Below are positions 46,760 through 55,063 of a DNA stretch of 64,000 bases, one piece after another. Source of the stretch: Rhodothermaceae bacterium (GTDB taxonomy: Bacteria; Bacteroidota; Rhodothermia; Rhodothermales; Bin80); contig VXSC01000018.1 of NCBI GenBank assembly GCA_009838195.1, forward strand, positions 210,115 to 274,114, read 5' to 3'. The position numbers and the translations under genes were made by a program. The notes beneath the pieces are model-generated. The model did not search any database. It worked only from the letters and a program-made list of their open reading frames with translations, and was not told where the DNA came from. Positions within the stretch are counted from its first letter, which is position 1, and each line of letters opens with the position of its first letter.

Positions 46760-47707
46760 ATGAAAATGGAGACGTTTGCTGACTTGTTTTGCGGTATTGG
46801 GGGCTTTCACTACGCGGCTGCTAACTTGGGCCTGCGCTGCGTTTTCGCTTGTGATATTGATGAGGCGGCGTGCAGACAATACAAGGAGAATTTCGGACTT
46901 GAACCAGAGAGGGACATTTATGATGTGGTGGCCACGGATATACCAGATCATGATTTGCTGTTTGCCGGATTTCCGTGCCAGCCATTCAGCATTATCGGCG
47001 ACAGGAAGGGGCTAGGGGATTCCAGAGGTCTCTTGGCATTTGAGATTGTCCGCGTGCTTCGGGCAAAGCAACCGGCGGCGTTTGTCCTCGAGAATGTTCG
47101 CCAGTTCGCCACAATTGGCAAGGGCGCAGTAATCCGCTCGCTTCTATGCGAATTGGGAGAATCCGGCTATAACTGCGACTGGCGAATTTTGAATGCTTTG
47201 AATTATGGCCTCCCTCAGAAGCGAGAACGAACGATAATTGTCGGTTTCCTTGAACAGCAGACAATGGATCAATTCAAGTGGCCCGTTTCTGCGCGAAAAT
47301 ATAAGCCGTTGTCTGAAATTCTTGAGGACGACCCGGACGCCAGGTTTTTGGCAAGCGACTACATACGAGATAAGCGAAAGGCGGCTCACACTCCCCAGAT
47401 CGCACCGTCGATCTGGCACGAGAATAAGGGCGGCAACATTAGCAGTCACCCATATTCGTGTGCACTTCGGGCTGGCGCGTCTTATAATTACTTACTGGTC
47501 AATGGCGAGCGCAGGCTTACACCTAGAGAAATGTTACGGCTTCAGGGATTTTCAGACAGCTTTGATATAATTGGCAATGATAGCCAGATTAGGAAACAGG
47601 TGGGGAATGCCGTCCCCGTCCCTATGGTTCAAGCAGTCATAAACGAGGTGCTAGATGCAAACAAGAGTACGTGGCGGGTTCCAGAAGCGCGAACCGTATC
47701 CGCTTAA
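46760..47707 (+). CDS. C5-cytosine DNA methyltransferase (second, R-M operon)
   Basis: About 315 aa. Motifs: FADLFCGIGGFHYAA, FAGFPCQPFSIIG (catalytic cysteine), FVLENVRQF, GLPQKRERTIIVG, RLQGFSDSF and QVGNAVPVPM. Start choice is open: ATG at 46754, 46760 or 46766; AGGGA at 46745-46749 is best spaced for 46760. It is the first gene of a methylase-nuclease-Vsr operon. It has a shorter recognition region than the first methylase, so the two probably have different targets. Confidence 0.92.
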   Translation: MKMETFADLFCGIGGFHYAAANLGLRCVFACDIDEAACRQYKENFGLEPERDIYDVVATDIPDHDLLFAGFPCQPFSIIGDRKGLGDSRGLLAFEIVRVLRAKQPAAFVLENVRQFATIGKGAVIRSLLCELGESGYNCDWRILNALNYGLPQKRERTIIVGFLEQQTMDQFKWPVSARKYKPLSEILEDDPDARFLASDYIRDKRKAAHTPQIAPSIWHENKGGNISSHPYSCALRAGASYNYLLVNGERRLTPREMLRLQGFSDSFDIIGNDSQIRKQVGNAVPVPMVQAVINEVLDANKSTWRVPEARTVSA

Positions 47708-48377
47708 CCAGCCCACCGAGGCTGTCGTATTAAGGATCTGCCAGCGAATCGTTTACCAGCTAGCTAGTGGCCGTGCTGAATTGTCCGGCGACGATTGGTC
47801 AAGGATATTCGCGGAATCCATAGAAGGGGTCAATCACGCCAGCCCATTGGGCTTGGCCGACGTTTCGTGGAACGGTTGTTGCTGGTCGCTCAAAACCGTT
47901 AAAGCGCGCGACCCCCTTAATACGCGCACCGTCAGACTAATTTCAGGACGAAATGATCCGAATTTTTCGAGTGGGATATCCGATCCTTATGTAGATATTT
48001 CTGCCACGGGGGCATCGGTTCTTTCCATTTGTAATCAGCGGTTGGCCGAGACACAGATACAGCACAGTGACATACGCTTGGGTGTGTTGGTGCGCAATAT
48101 GAGTCGACTTGAGTTCACTTATTTTGAGCGGCCTATGGTCATATTTCCCGTGAATGATTACAAATGGGAAGTTAACCGCAACAACAATCTGGAAGGGTAT
48201 GGGAAAAGTGGCCACAGGTTCACTTGGCAGCCACATGGGGGACAGTTTACGATCAAAGAATCGGTACCGGACAGTGGGAGACGATTCAGAATCGTCCAGC
48301 GTCCTGGAGTGGCTAGTCTTGAAGCAGTACTGCAGAACGTTGGTTTTGCCGAAGATTGGGTACAGATCATAAGGTAG
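47655..48377 (+). CDS. Putative type II restriction endonuclease
   Basis: 240-aa protein lying between a cytosine methylase and Vsr, the usual place for the nuclease of a C5-methylase R-M system. A PD-(D/E)XK-type core is plausible in GLADVSWNGCCWSLKTVKA (aspartate and SLK lysine). It overlaps the methylase by 53 bp and has a GAGGTG ribosome-binding sequence. No named nuclease family was recognised, so the recognition site is unknown. Confidence 0.65.
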   Translation: MQTRVRGGFQKREPYPLNQPTEAVVLRICQRIVYQLASGRAELSGDDWSRIFAESIEGVNHASPLGLADVSWNGCCWSLKTVKARDPLNTRTVRLISGRNDPNFSSGISDPYVDISATGASVLSICNQRLAETQIQHSDIRLGVLVRNMSRLEFTYFERPMVIFPVNDYKWEVNRNNNLEGYGKSGHRFTWQPHGGQFTIKESVPDSGRRFRIVQRPGVASLEAVLQNVGFAEDWVQIIR

Positions 48378-48379
48378 CC

Positions 48380-48829
48380 ATGGATCGACTCACTCCGAAA
48401 CAGCGTAGCAAGATAATGGCGGCTATTCGCTCTAAGGACACGAAGCCCGAACTGTTCGTGCGACGGCAACTGCATGCACTCGGCTACCGGTTTCGATTAC
48501 ACCGAAAAGATTTGCCCGGGAAACCAGACATTGTGTTCCCTTCCCGAAAATGCGTGATCTTCGTGCACGGTTGTTTTTGGCACGGACATGGCTGTAGACC
48601 TAACGCGCTTCCGACAACTAGGCGCGAATACTGGGGGCCTAAGATCAAAGGAAATATGGCGCGTGACGAACGAAACCGCAACGATCTTGAGGCGGCGGGA
48701 TGGAATGTATTGACAGTTTGGGAATGCGACTTAAGACAGCCAAAATCATTGGACTCCGTGGCAGCTTGGCTGGACGCGCATAGCGTAATGCGTGGACCAA
48801 AAAATGGAAGTGGACAAATGAATCCGTGA
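48380..48829 (+). CDS. vsr: Very short patch repair endonuclease
   Basis: 149 aa from ATG 48380, two bases after the nuclease stop. The Vsr core is complete: MAAIRSKDTKPELFVRR, LPGKPDIVFP with the catalytic aspartate, then FVHGCFWHGHGC with zinc-binding cysteines and histidines. It nicks 5' of the T in T:G mismatches that arise when 5-methylcytosine deaminates, so it protects the sites methylated by the operon's methylase. Confidence 0.94.
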   Translation: MDRLTPKQRSKIMAAIRSKDTKPELFVRRQLHALGYRFRLHRKDLPGKPDIVFPSRKCVIFVHGCFWHGHGCRPNALPTTRREYWGPKIKGNMARDERNRNDLEAAGWNVLTVWECDLRQPKSLDSVAAWLDAHSVMRGPKNGSGQMNP

Positions 48830-49057
48830 AACAGCCGATTACAAGCAAATTTTGAGCACATGGGCAACGCTCCCACCGCGAACTCGTGTGCTGCCAAGGA
48901 AAGCCATATGGTGTGGACGTTAATTTGATCTGCGATAAAACCTCATTTTTGAGTGCAAATCGAGCCAAAAATAATTTTTTTCAAGCATGCAAGCGCTTCC
49001 ATTGAAACCAAATCTCAAAAGACCGTAAACAGGGGCGTCATAAATTTTTGCAATCTC

Positions 49058-49357
49058 ATGATTATCAAAAAAGTCAGCCCTAAAGGGCGCTCAGTACGTG
49101 TCACGTTTGAACTTCCTCTGGAGGAAGCTCAGCACAGTGCCAGCATCGTTGGAAGTTTCAATAACTGGGACGCGACGGAGCATCCGATGACCCGCAACGA
49201 TCGTAAAGGTGTCTGGACAAAGGCACTATCGTTCAAGCCGGGCTCCAAAATTGAATTCCGTTACTTCATTGACGGACACAGATGGCATAACGAGCCCCAA
49301 GCCGACACGTATGAGCCGAATCCACACTATTCGGATAACAGCGTCCTGACGCTTTAA
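49058..49357 (+). CDS. CBM48/AMPK-type glycogen-binding domain protein
   Basis: 99-aa stand-alone isoamylase-early-set domain: VRVTFELPLEEAQHSASIVGSFNNWD, GVWTKALSFKPGSKIEFRYFIDG, HNEPQADTYEPNPHY. Such domains bind alpha-glucans. The ATG at 49058 gives the normal domain start. Its stop and that of the convergent spmB share the palindrome TTAA (49354-49357). Confidence 0.85.
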   Translation: MIIKKVSPKGRSVRVTFELPLEEAQHSASIVGSFNNWDATEHPMTRNDRKGVWTKALSFKPGSKIEFRYFIDGHRWHNEPQADTYEPNPHYSDNSVLTL

Positions 49358-49896
49358 CCGAACAGGAATAGGACGACGTAGACCGCGGCAATCATTGCGA
49401 ATACATCTGCAATGAGCCCCGCTGGAACGGCGTGACGCGTTTTTCGGATATTCACGGCACCAAAGTAGACCGCAATCACATAAAACGTGGTTTCGGTGGA
49501 GCCGAACATGGTGGCGACCATTTTGACGAAGATGGAATCTTCGCCGAACTGGTTGATCATGTCTAGGACAATCCCGACGGATCCAGATCCCGTCAACGGA
49601 CGGACTATACCCATGGGGATTACCTCAGCGGGGATGCCGATCAATCCGACGACAGGTCGAAGGAGGTCGGTTAGGAAGTCCATTGCGCCGCTGGCGCGAA
49701 ACATCCCGATCGCAAAAAGGATTGCGATCAAATAGGGGATGATCATTACGGCGACGTGAAACCCCTCTTTGGCACCGTCCACAAAGACTTCGTAGACACG
49801 AACCTTGCGGATCATCCCGTAGAGCGGGAAGCCGATCAGGATTGCCGGTAGGACCAGTGCAGATGCGTAGTCCAGAAATACCTGTACTATATTCAT
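49354..49896 (-). CDS. spmB: SpmB-like nucleoside-recognition membrane protein
   Basis: 180-aa inner-membrane protein with 4-5 hydrophobic helices and the gate-type (nucleoside recognition) pattern PLTGSGSVGIVLDM and ATMFGSTETTFYVIAVY. ATG at 49896 overlaps the spmA-like stop (ATGA). In spore formers SpmA/SpmB affect spore-core dehydration; in a Gram-negative of this kind they probably form a transporter of unknown substrate. Confidence 0.88.
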   Translation of the reverse strand: MNIVQVFLDYASALVLPAILIGFPLYGMIRKVRVYEVFVDGAKEGFHVAVMIIPYLIAILFAIGMFRASGAMDFLTDLLRPVVGLIGIPAEVIPMGIVRPLTGSGSVGIVLDMINQFGEDSIFVKMVATMFGSTETTFYVIAVYFGAVNIRKTRHAVPAGLIADVFAMIAAVYVVLFLFG

Positions 49897-50837
49897 GGTG
49901 TCACCTCGCGGTAGCGTTTGAGCCGTCCTAAAAGCTTGACAGCAGTAATCCCCACGATCAGGGAAAGTGCGGTCGTAATCAGGATGGAGAAAAACAGCTG
50001 GTTGATTTGCAGCCCCATGATGGCAACCAGCGTGACTGGGGGAAGGATCTGTACGCTGGCGGTATTCATGGTGAGCAGCATGACCATCGGGTCTGTTGCG
50101 GTGTCTTCGGTTTCGTTGAGTGTCTGAAGCTCTTGCATGGCTTTGATGCCGAGGGGTGTGGCTGCATTGCCCATTCCCAGCATATTCGCAGAAAGGTTGA
50201 GGACGATCATCCCTAGAGCGGGGTGATCCTTGGGGACTTTCGGGAAGAGTGGTCGGATGAGCGGCTGCGTGAAGCGGACCAATGCATGGAGCATGCCGGA
50301 TGCTTCTGCGATCTTGAGAAGCCCCATCCACAGCCCCAGGCCTCCAATCAGTCCAAGGGCCAGGGTGACTGCTGTCCTGGCAAAATCCAGTGCAGCAGAG
50401 GCTATGGCATTCATCTTGACCCAGCGCACGGGACCAAAAGTGATGGCCGTTTGCCATTCGGCGCCGGTGGGGGTGCCCTGCAAGGCACCACGACAGTCAT
50501 CCTGACCTGTTTCCTGGCAGACCGTTTGCAGAGGCTCTGCGAGGGAGGCCTCTGCTGCAAACCGGAGTTCACGTCCCGCAGACGTCTGAAGAAGTATACC
50601 AGGCCAGGTGTTACCAGTGATAGAGCTGTCTCCGTAGTGGGTCGCAAGATCACTTCCCAAGAGCTGTACGTCTACATATTGTCGACGGGCATCGGCATTG
50701 TACTCCTCATCAAACGTGACCGTGATGGGCAGAGGGGTGCCGTTACGGTAGGTATCCTGCACAAAATCCGTTAGATCACTCGTCAGAGCGAATACCAGAC
50801 TCAGGACAATCAGTCCACCCCAGATATGATTCAACAT
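49893..50837 (-). CDS. spmA: SpmA-like nucleoside-recognition membrane protein
   Basis: 314 aa from ATG 50837. One N-terminal helix (MLNHIWGGLIVLSLVFALTSD), then a roughly 130-residue soluble insert (to about WVKMNAIA), then helices with LALGLIGGLGLWMGLLKIAE, NLSANMLGMGNAATPLG and SVQILPPVTLVAIMG. The GNAATP motif is typical of SpmA. The insert is larger than in Bacillus SpmA. Four bases separate it from the cytochrome gene. Confidence 0.87.
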   Translation of the reverse strand: MLNHIWGGLIVLSLVFALTSDLTDFVQDTYRNGTPLPITVTFDEEYNADARRQYVDVQLLGSDLATHYGDSSITGNTWPGILLQTSAGRELRFAAEASLAEPLQTVCQETGQDDCRGALQGTPTGAEWQTAITFGPVRWVKMNAIASAALDFARTAVTLALGLIGGLGLWMGLLKIAEASGMLHALVRFTQPLIRPLFPKVPKDHPALGMIVLNLSANMLGMGNAATPLGIKAMQELQTLNETEDTATDPMVMLLTMNTASVQILPPVTLVAIMGLQINQLFFSILITTALSLIVGITAVKLLGRLKRYREVTP

Positions 50838-50841
50838 AGGC

Positions 50842-51234
50842 TCAAGGTTTGGGCGTGGAAGGGGATACCTCTTCGGTTGGAGGGGAGAGTAAAACAGTTT
50901 CCATATTGCGCATACTAAGTGTGGTGTTTGGTCCGAGCAGGTTTGCACGTACAAGAAGCCACGCAGTCACATTCAGATAGTCCTCATCTGAGAGCGTTTC
51001 CGCCGCATTATAGGGCATCTGCTGTTGATTGTAGGTATAGAGCTTGGCTGCATCGAGTCGGGAGGCAAGAACTGCAGGGGTCAGTCGTGGGCCAGTTCCG
51101 GGAGCTTCGTGACAACTATGGCAATAGGTGGAGTAGACGGCACTGCCAAGTCTTTGCTGCAACTCGGGATCCGGGTTTGAACAGGCGGAAGCGGCAATCA
51201 GGACGGATGTCAGTCCAAACATGATCCGCATCAA
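50842..51234 (-). CDS. Monohaem cytochrome c lipoprotein
   Basis: 130 aa. Signal peptide with lipobox SAC at residues 16-18; haem-binding CHSCH at about 38-42 and likely axial methionine in QQQMPYNA. The C-terminal tail is proline-rich and disordered (SPPTEEVSPSTPKP). Its start overlaps the sulfite dehydrogenase stop by four bases, so it is very probably that enzyme's electron acceptor. Confidence 0.85.
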   Translation of the reverse strand: MMRIMFGLTSVLIAASACSNPDPELQQRLGSAVYSTYCHSCHEAPGTGPRLTPAVLASRLDAAKLYTYNQQQMPYNAAETLSDEDYLNVTAWLLVRANLLGPNTTLSMRNMETVLLSPPTEEVSPSTPKP

Positions 51235-52373
51235 CTCACTACCTGAATGGGATGGGGTAACCGCATGTTGAACAAGTAGCCCTTTTCATTGTGCGGGATA
51301 GTTTCGGGCTGCTCCGTTCCCAAAGCGTCCACAGCAGAGGTGATGATGATGTGTTGACCAGGTGTTGCATTCCAGTCAAGTTCAAATCGTGTCCAACCAT
51401 AGCGCATGCGAGGCTCTAATAGCTTTGCATCCTTCCAAGAACTGCCGCCATCATCGCTCCAGCGGACCTGAGCAATTGGGCCATCCGGGCCATAGGCATA
51501 CCCATAGATGCGGTGAACCCCGTTTCTTAGCACGGCTGGCCACGGCAGGGCTAACGTGCTCTTGAGCGATTGCTTATTGGCGACCTGCCCGCGGGCCTGT
51601 CCTTCGGGAGGGTAATCCTCCCCGATCAGTACGTAGGAGGTCGTATTGTTCCGGCTCCATATCTGCGTGTCCGATACTTCAATCCGGCCGAGCCATTTGA
51701 CGCTGCTGCTACCAACCCATCCGGGCACTAATGCGCGTACGGGTGCGCCATGATCTTTAGGAAGCGGAACTCCGTTCATGCGCAGCACCAAGAGTGTATC
51801 CGGGTCCATCGCTTTGCTCACAGGCAATGGTCGCCTGAATCCTCCCTCTGGAGCACCTTGATCCATCCCAATCAGTTGGACAGCCTCTGCAGATTCCTGG
51901 ATTCCTGCTGCCTGGAGCACCTCAATGAGTGGAACGCCGGTCCACTCGGCCATCCCAACTGCACCACGCTTCCATTGGGTTCCCGTTGCGACTTTGCCAA
52001 GTAATGAGCCAAAGAAAGCGCGCTGATTCCCACCACACTCTAGGTAGGCAAAAACGGTTCGGCTCGGCATGGATCGGAGATCCTCATAAGAAAGGGTGAG
52101 AGGGGTCTCAATCGCGGTCCCTTCCACCGTGAGGCGATAATCATCCACGGGGATATCAAGACTCACATCATTATTACGAACAAAGAACTCCTCTACCGGG
52201 GTCAGAAAGCTTTCCTGATTCTCCAGCTTGGATTCCAAGTTGGCCGTGCCATGCTGCACGAATGGTTTTGGATCCTTGAAGAAGGCCTCGGGCGCATCCT
52301 CGGCACTGGTACAGCCTCCGATGAGGCTGATGGATCCCACTGTTTTGAGAAAATTTCGGCGGTTACGGGACAT
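51231..52373 (-). CDS. Sulfite dehydrogenase-type molybdoenzyme (SorA-like)
   Basis: 380-aa sulfite oxidase family protein. The molybdenum-ligating cysteine is C113 in YLECGGNQR. The molybdopterin-binding domain is followed by a dimerisation domain (about 260-380, YGYAYGPDGPIAQVRWSDDGG). The N-terminus RNRRNFLK is a Tat-type motif, followed by IGGC (residues 18-21), suggesting a Tat-exported lipoprotein. It should oxidise sulfite (or a related substrate) in the periplasm and reduce the adjacent cytochrome c. Confidence 0.86.
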   Translation of the reverse strand: MSRNRRNFLKTVGSISLIGGCTSAEDAPEAFFKDPKPFVQHGTANLESKLENQESFLTPVEEFFVRNNDVSLDIPVDDYRLTVEGTAIETPLTLSYEDLRSMPSRTVFAYLECGGNQRAFFGSLLGKVATGTQWKRGAVGMAEWTGVPLIEVLQAAGIQESAEAVQLIGMDQGAPEGGFRRPLPVSKAMDPDTLLVLRMNGVPLPKDHGAPVRALVPGWVGSSSVKWLGRIEVSDTQIWSRNNTTSYVLIGEDYPPEGQARGQVANKQSLKSTLALPWPAVLRNGVHRIYGYAYGPDGPIAQVRWSDDGGSSWKDAKLLEPRMRYGWTRFELDWNATPGQHIIITSAVDALGTEQPETIPHNEKGYLFNMRLPHPIQVVS

Positions 52374-54231
52374 TCACTTGTTTCGAAAAATACGCTTCAA
52401 TCTGTTTTGCCAGAGACGGACCAACAATATTCTTGAGTGATCTTTGATCAGCATGTTTGATTTTTCGGACGGACCCGAATGCTCGAATCAGTTTCTGCAC
52501 GGTCTTGGGGCCGACTCCCGGGATGTCTAGCAACTCCGAATGTAATAGACGACTCTTTCGTTGTTTTCGCTGGAGATTAACTGCAAATCGATGCGCCTCA
52601 TCCCGAACACGCTGAATCAGTTGCAATGAGGCACTTTGCTTTGCAATGTGATATGGCTCTTTGTCTTCCGGGAAATATACTTCTTCCAAGCGCTTGGATA
52701 GTCCTATGACAGGAAAATTTCCATACGTGTCCGTTTGTTTCAGGGCTTTGATTGCACTGGAGAGTTGCCCCTTTCCCCCATCGACGACGACTAGATCGGG
52801 CCAAGGGCCATCTTCGTCTTGGATACGCTGAAACCGGCGGCGGATGACTTCTTCCATAGATAGAAAATCATCCGGTTTTCCGTCCAGGACGCCGCGGATT
52901 TTGTAGCTCCGGTAGTCGCTCTTTCGGGGGCGTCCATTATGAAATACAATGCACGACGCAACTGTACCGGTCCCGCCGAGATGGGATATGTCAAAGCATT
53001 CAATCCTTTTGGGTAGCTTGCTTAGTCTCAGATCAGACTGCAGGGCCTTTACTGCGAAGGGGATACGGTCTTCTCCACGCTTGAGTAATTCCAGCTTAAA
53101 TTCCCCGAGCAAAAGATCCGCATTGGCCTGTACCATGCGCATCAACTCTGCCTTTTGTCCACGTTGAGGGGTAATCAGGAGAACTTTTTTGCCACGCTGG
53201 GCGGTTAGGAATTCCACGAGGGCTTCCGGTTCGGAAGTTGGGATATTCAGAAACACCTCTTCGGGGAAGAAAGCCGTTTGCGTGTAATAGTTTTCGAGGT
53301 AGCGCTGCATCAGAACAGAATCCTCATGCCCCTCAATCTGGCGCATGATCTTGTGTTCACGTCCTATAATTTTCCCCTCCCGAACCTTAAAACAGACACC
53401 AACGGCAGCATTCTCATCGCGTGCAGTCGCTAGGGCAAATAAATCCCGATCTACGGGTGTCGCTGTCACCACCTTTTGCCGCTGTGCATATGTTTCGATG
53501 GCATCAATTTGATTCCGAATGCGTGCTGCCTCTTCATACTGTTGTTGTTCACTGGCGGCTTGCATCGCATCTTGGAGCGTACGCTTCAGTGCGCTCGTAT
53601 GGCCTTTCAGGAGCATTTCGACCTGAGCAACGGTCTCGTCATAGGATTCAGCAGACTGATATCCTACACAGGGGCCTGCGCATTTCTTGATATGAAATTC
53701 CAGACAGACCTGATACTTGCCACGCTGAATGGGCTCGGGAGACAGGTCCAATGAGCATGTACGGAGCTTGAAAATGGACCGTACGATTCCTAGAGCACGC
53801 CTCATACTTCCCACGTCGGTATAGGGGCCAAAATATTTGGAGCCATCCTTAAGGATACGTCGGGTAATAAAAACGCGAGGAAATGGCTCCTTCTTAATAC
53901 AGATATAGGGATAAGTCTTTCCGTCCCTCAGGACGATGTTATAGCGTGGCTTCCGTTCCTTGATCAGGTTGTTCTCAAGGATGAGGGCTTCTGCTTCGTT
54001 ATCGGTCACAATCACTTGGACATCAACTGCCTTTGCAATCAGAAGCCTTATGCGACCCTGCACATGTGTATCCTTGCGGAAGTAGGATCGGACACGGCTA
54101 CGCAAGTTGATGGCCTTACCGATGTAAAGCGGGTTACGGTTCTCATCCAAAAACTGGTACACGCCACACCTGGTCGGCAGCTCAGACACTTTAGTCTGGA
54201 GGCTATCATTATTTGTTGTAGGTTCACCCAT
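52363..54231 (-). CDS. uvrC: Excinuclease ABC subunit C
   Basis: 622-aa nucleotide-excision-repair nuclease. GIY-YIG domain at the N-terminus (GVYQFLDENRNPLYIGKAINLRSR), a cysteine-rich UvrB-contact region (ACGPCVGY-like CAGPCVGY), UvrBC domain, the RNase H-like second nuclease (FDISHLGGTGTVAS, VVDGGKGQLSSA), and a C-terminal helix-hairpin-helix pair (LDIPGVGPKTVQKL). Overlaps the downstream molybdoenzyme start by 11 bp. Confidence 0.96.
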   Translation of the reverse strand: MGEPTTNNDSLQTKVSELPTRCGVYQFLDENRNPLYIGKAINLRSRVRSYFRKDTHVQGRIRLLIAKAVDVQVIVTDNEAEALILENNLIKERKPRYNIVLRDGKTYPYICIKKEPFPRVFITRRILKDGSKYFGPYTDVGSMRRALGIVRSIFKLRTCSLDLSPEPIQRGKYQVCLEFHIKKCAGPCVGYQSAESYDETVAQVEMLLKGHTSALKRTLQDAMQAASEQQQYEEAARIRNQIDAIETYAQRQKVVTATPVDRDLFALATARDENAAVGVCFKVREGKIIGREHKIMRQIEGHEDSVLMQRYLENYYTQTAFFPEEVFLNIPTSEPEALVEFLTAQRGKKVLLITPQRGQKAELMRMVQANADLLLGEFKLELLKRGEDRIPFAVKALQSDLRLSKLPKRIECFDISHLGGTGTVASCIVFHNGRPRKSDYRSYKIRGVLDGKPDDFLSMEEVIRRRFQRIQDEDGPWPDLVVVDGGKGQLSSAIKALKQTDTYGNFPVIGLSKRLEEVYFPEDKEPYHIAKQSASLQLIQRVRDEAHRFAVNLQRKQRKSRLLHSELLDIPGVGPKTVQKLIRAFGSVRKIKHADQRSLKNIVGPSLAKQIEAYFSKQVNVP

Positions 54232-54970
54232 TCTCCAATGATGACCAGAAATCTAGCAGGGCTGTCGGGAGTAGCTTAAGCTGTGAATTCTCTGGAAGAA
54301 TGATGAGCTCTGCTTTAGGCCATTGCTCCTGAAGCGCTTGGGCATGGGTTGATGCAGAACTGGCTTCACTGATGAGAACCGGTACCGATGGGGCATCAGG
54401 CTTTCCCCGAGACAGTTTGGATGAGGCGTTATGAAGCACCAGGCTTCGACATTTCTCGGGCACAGGTCCACCGCTCACAACATGTCCGGGAGTTTCATCA
54501 CAGGGGATGCAATGACCGGTTGACAGCATGCGCTGTTCCAGTTCATTGCACGACTCGAATCGTACGGCGTACTGTTTGTTGGGTTGGCAGAATTCCACAA
54601 GGATTCCACAGGTATCGCGCGGATGTAAAAAGAAGATAAGCTTTCCGTTGGCTCCCGGGATGGGATTTTCAGTCAGTGGTTGAAACCCCGCTGCGCGCAT
54701 GCGCTCAAGCTGCGCTTGCGCATTGGCCACCCTGAAAGCAATATGGTGAAGCCCTTCGCCACGTTTTGAGAGGAAGCGGGCAACGGTGGAATCTGCGTTC
54801 AAAGGTTGAAGAGTTTCCAGTTTGGTACCATCACCATAGAACCGCACCCGAACACCCTGCGCATCAATATCCTCAGGTAGAGAGGGGGCAGAATTTGCAA
54901 GTTTTTTGAGCAGGCTATCCATAACCCTGTCATCATGAACGGCGACACCAATGTGGTCTATGGGTAGCAT
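54224..54970 (-). CDS. Methylmalonyl-CoA epimerase-like domain with C-terminal extension
   Basis: 248 aa from ATG 54970 (a TTG at 55003 is possible). Residues 1-130 are a glyoxalase-fold epimerase: PIDHIGVAVHD, LHHIAFRV with metal-binding histidines, and LVEFCQP with the glutamate. It converts D- to L-methylmalonyl-CoA. The extra 110 residues (RSLVLHNASSKLSRGK to the end) resemble the C-terminus of an alpha/beta hydrolase without its catalytic core. First gene of the uvrC operon, divergent from rsmB. Confidence 0.75.
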   Translation of the reverse strand: MLPIDHIGVAVHDDRVMDSLLKKLANSAPSLPEDIDAQGVRVRFYGDGTKLETLQPLNADSTVARFLSKRGEGLHHIAFRVANAQAQLERMRAAGFQPLTENPIPGANGKLIFFLHPRDTCGILVEFCQPNKQYAVRFESCNELEQRMLSTGHCIPCDETPGHVVSGGPVPEKCRSLVLHNASSKLSRGKPDAPSVPVLISEASSASTHAQALQEQWPKAELIILPENSQLKLLPTALLDFWSSLENG

Positions 54971-55063
54971 GGGGAGCGGAATAAAGGATGCAAATTTATA
55001 CAAACTACGGGATAAAGTGTCCAGTTGCGTGTCAGAACTGGATGTGCTGCGTATACGTGCTCT

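Noticed and set aside
49897..50457. N-terminal extension of the SpmB frame (long Arg/His/Pro-rich segment)
   Set aside because: It is antisense-frame reading through spmA; the ATG at 49896 overlapping the spmA stop is the natural start.
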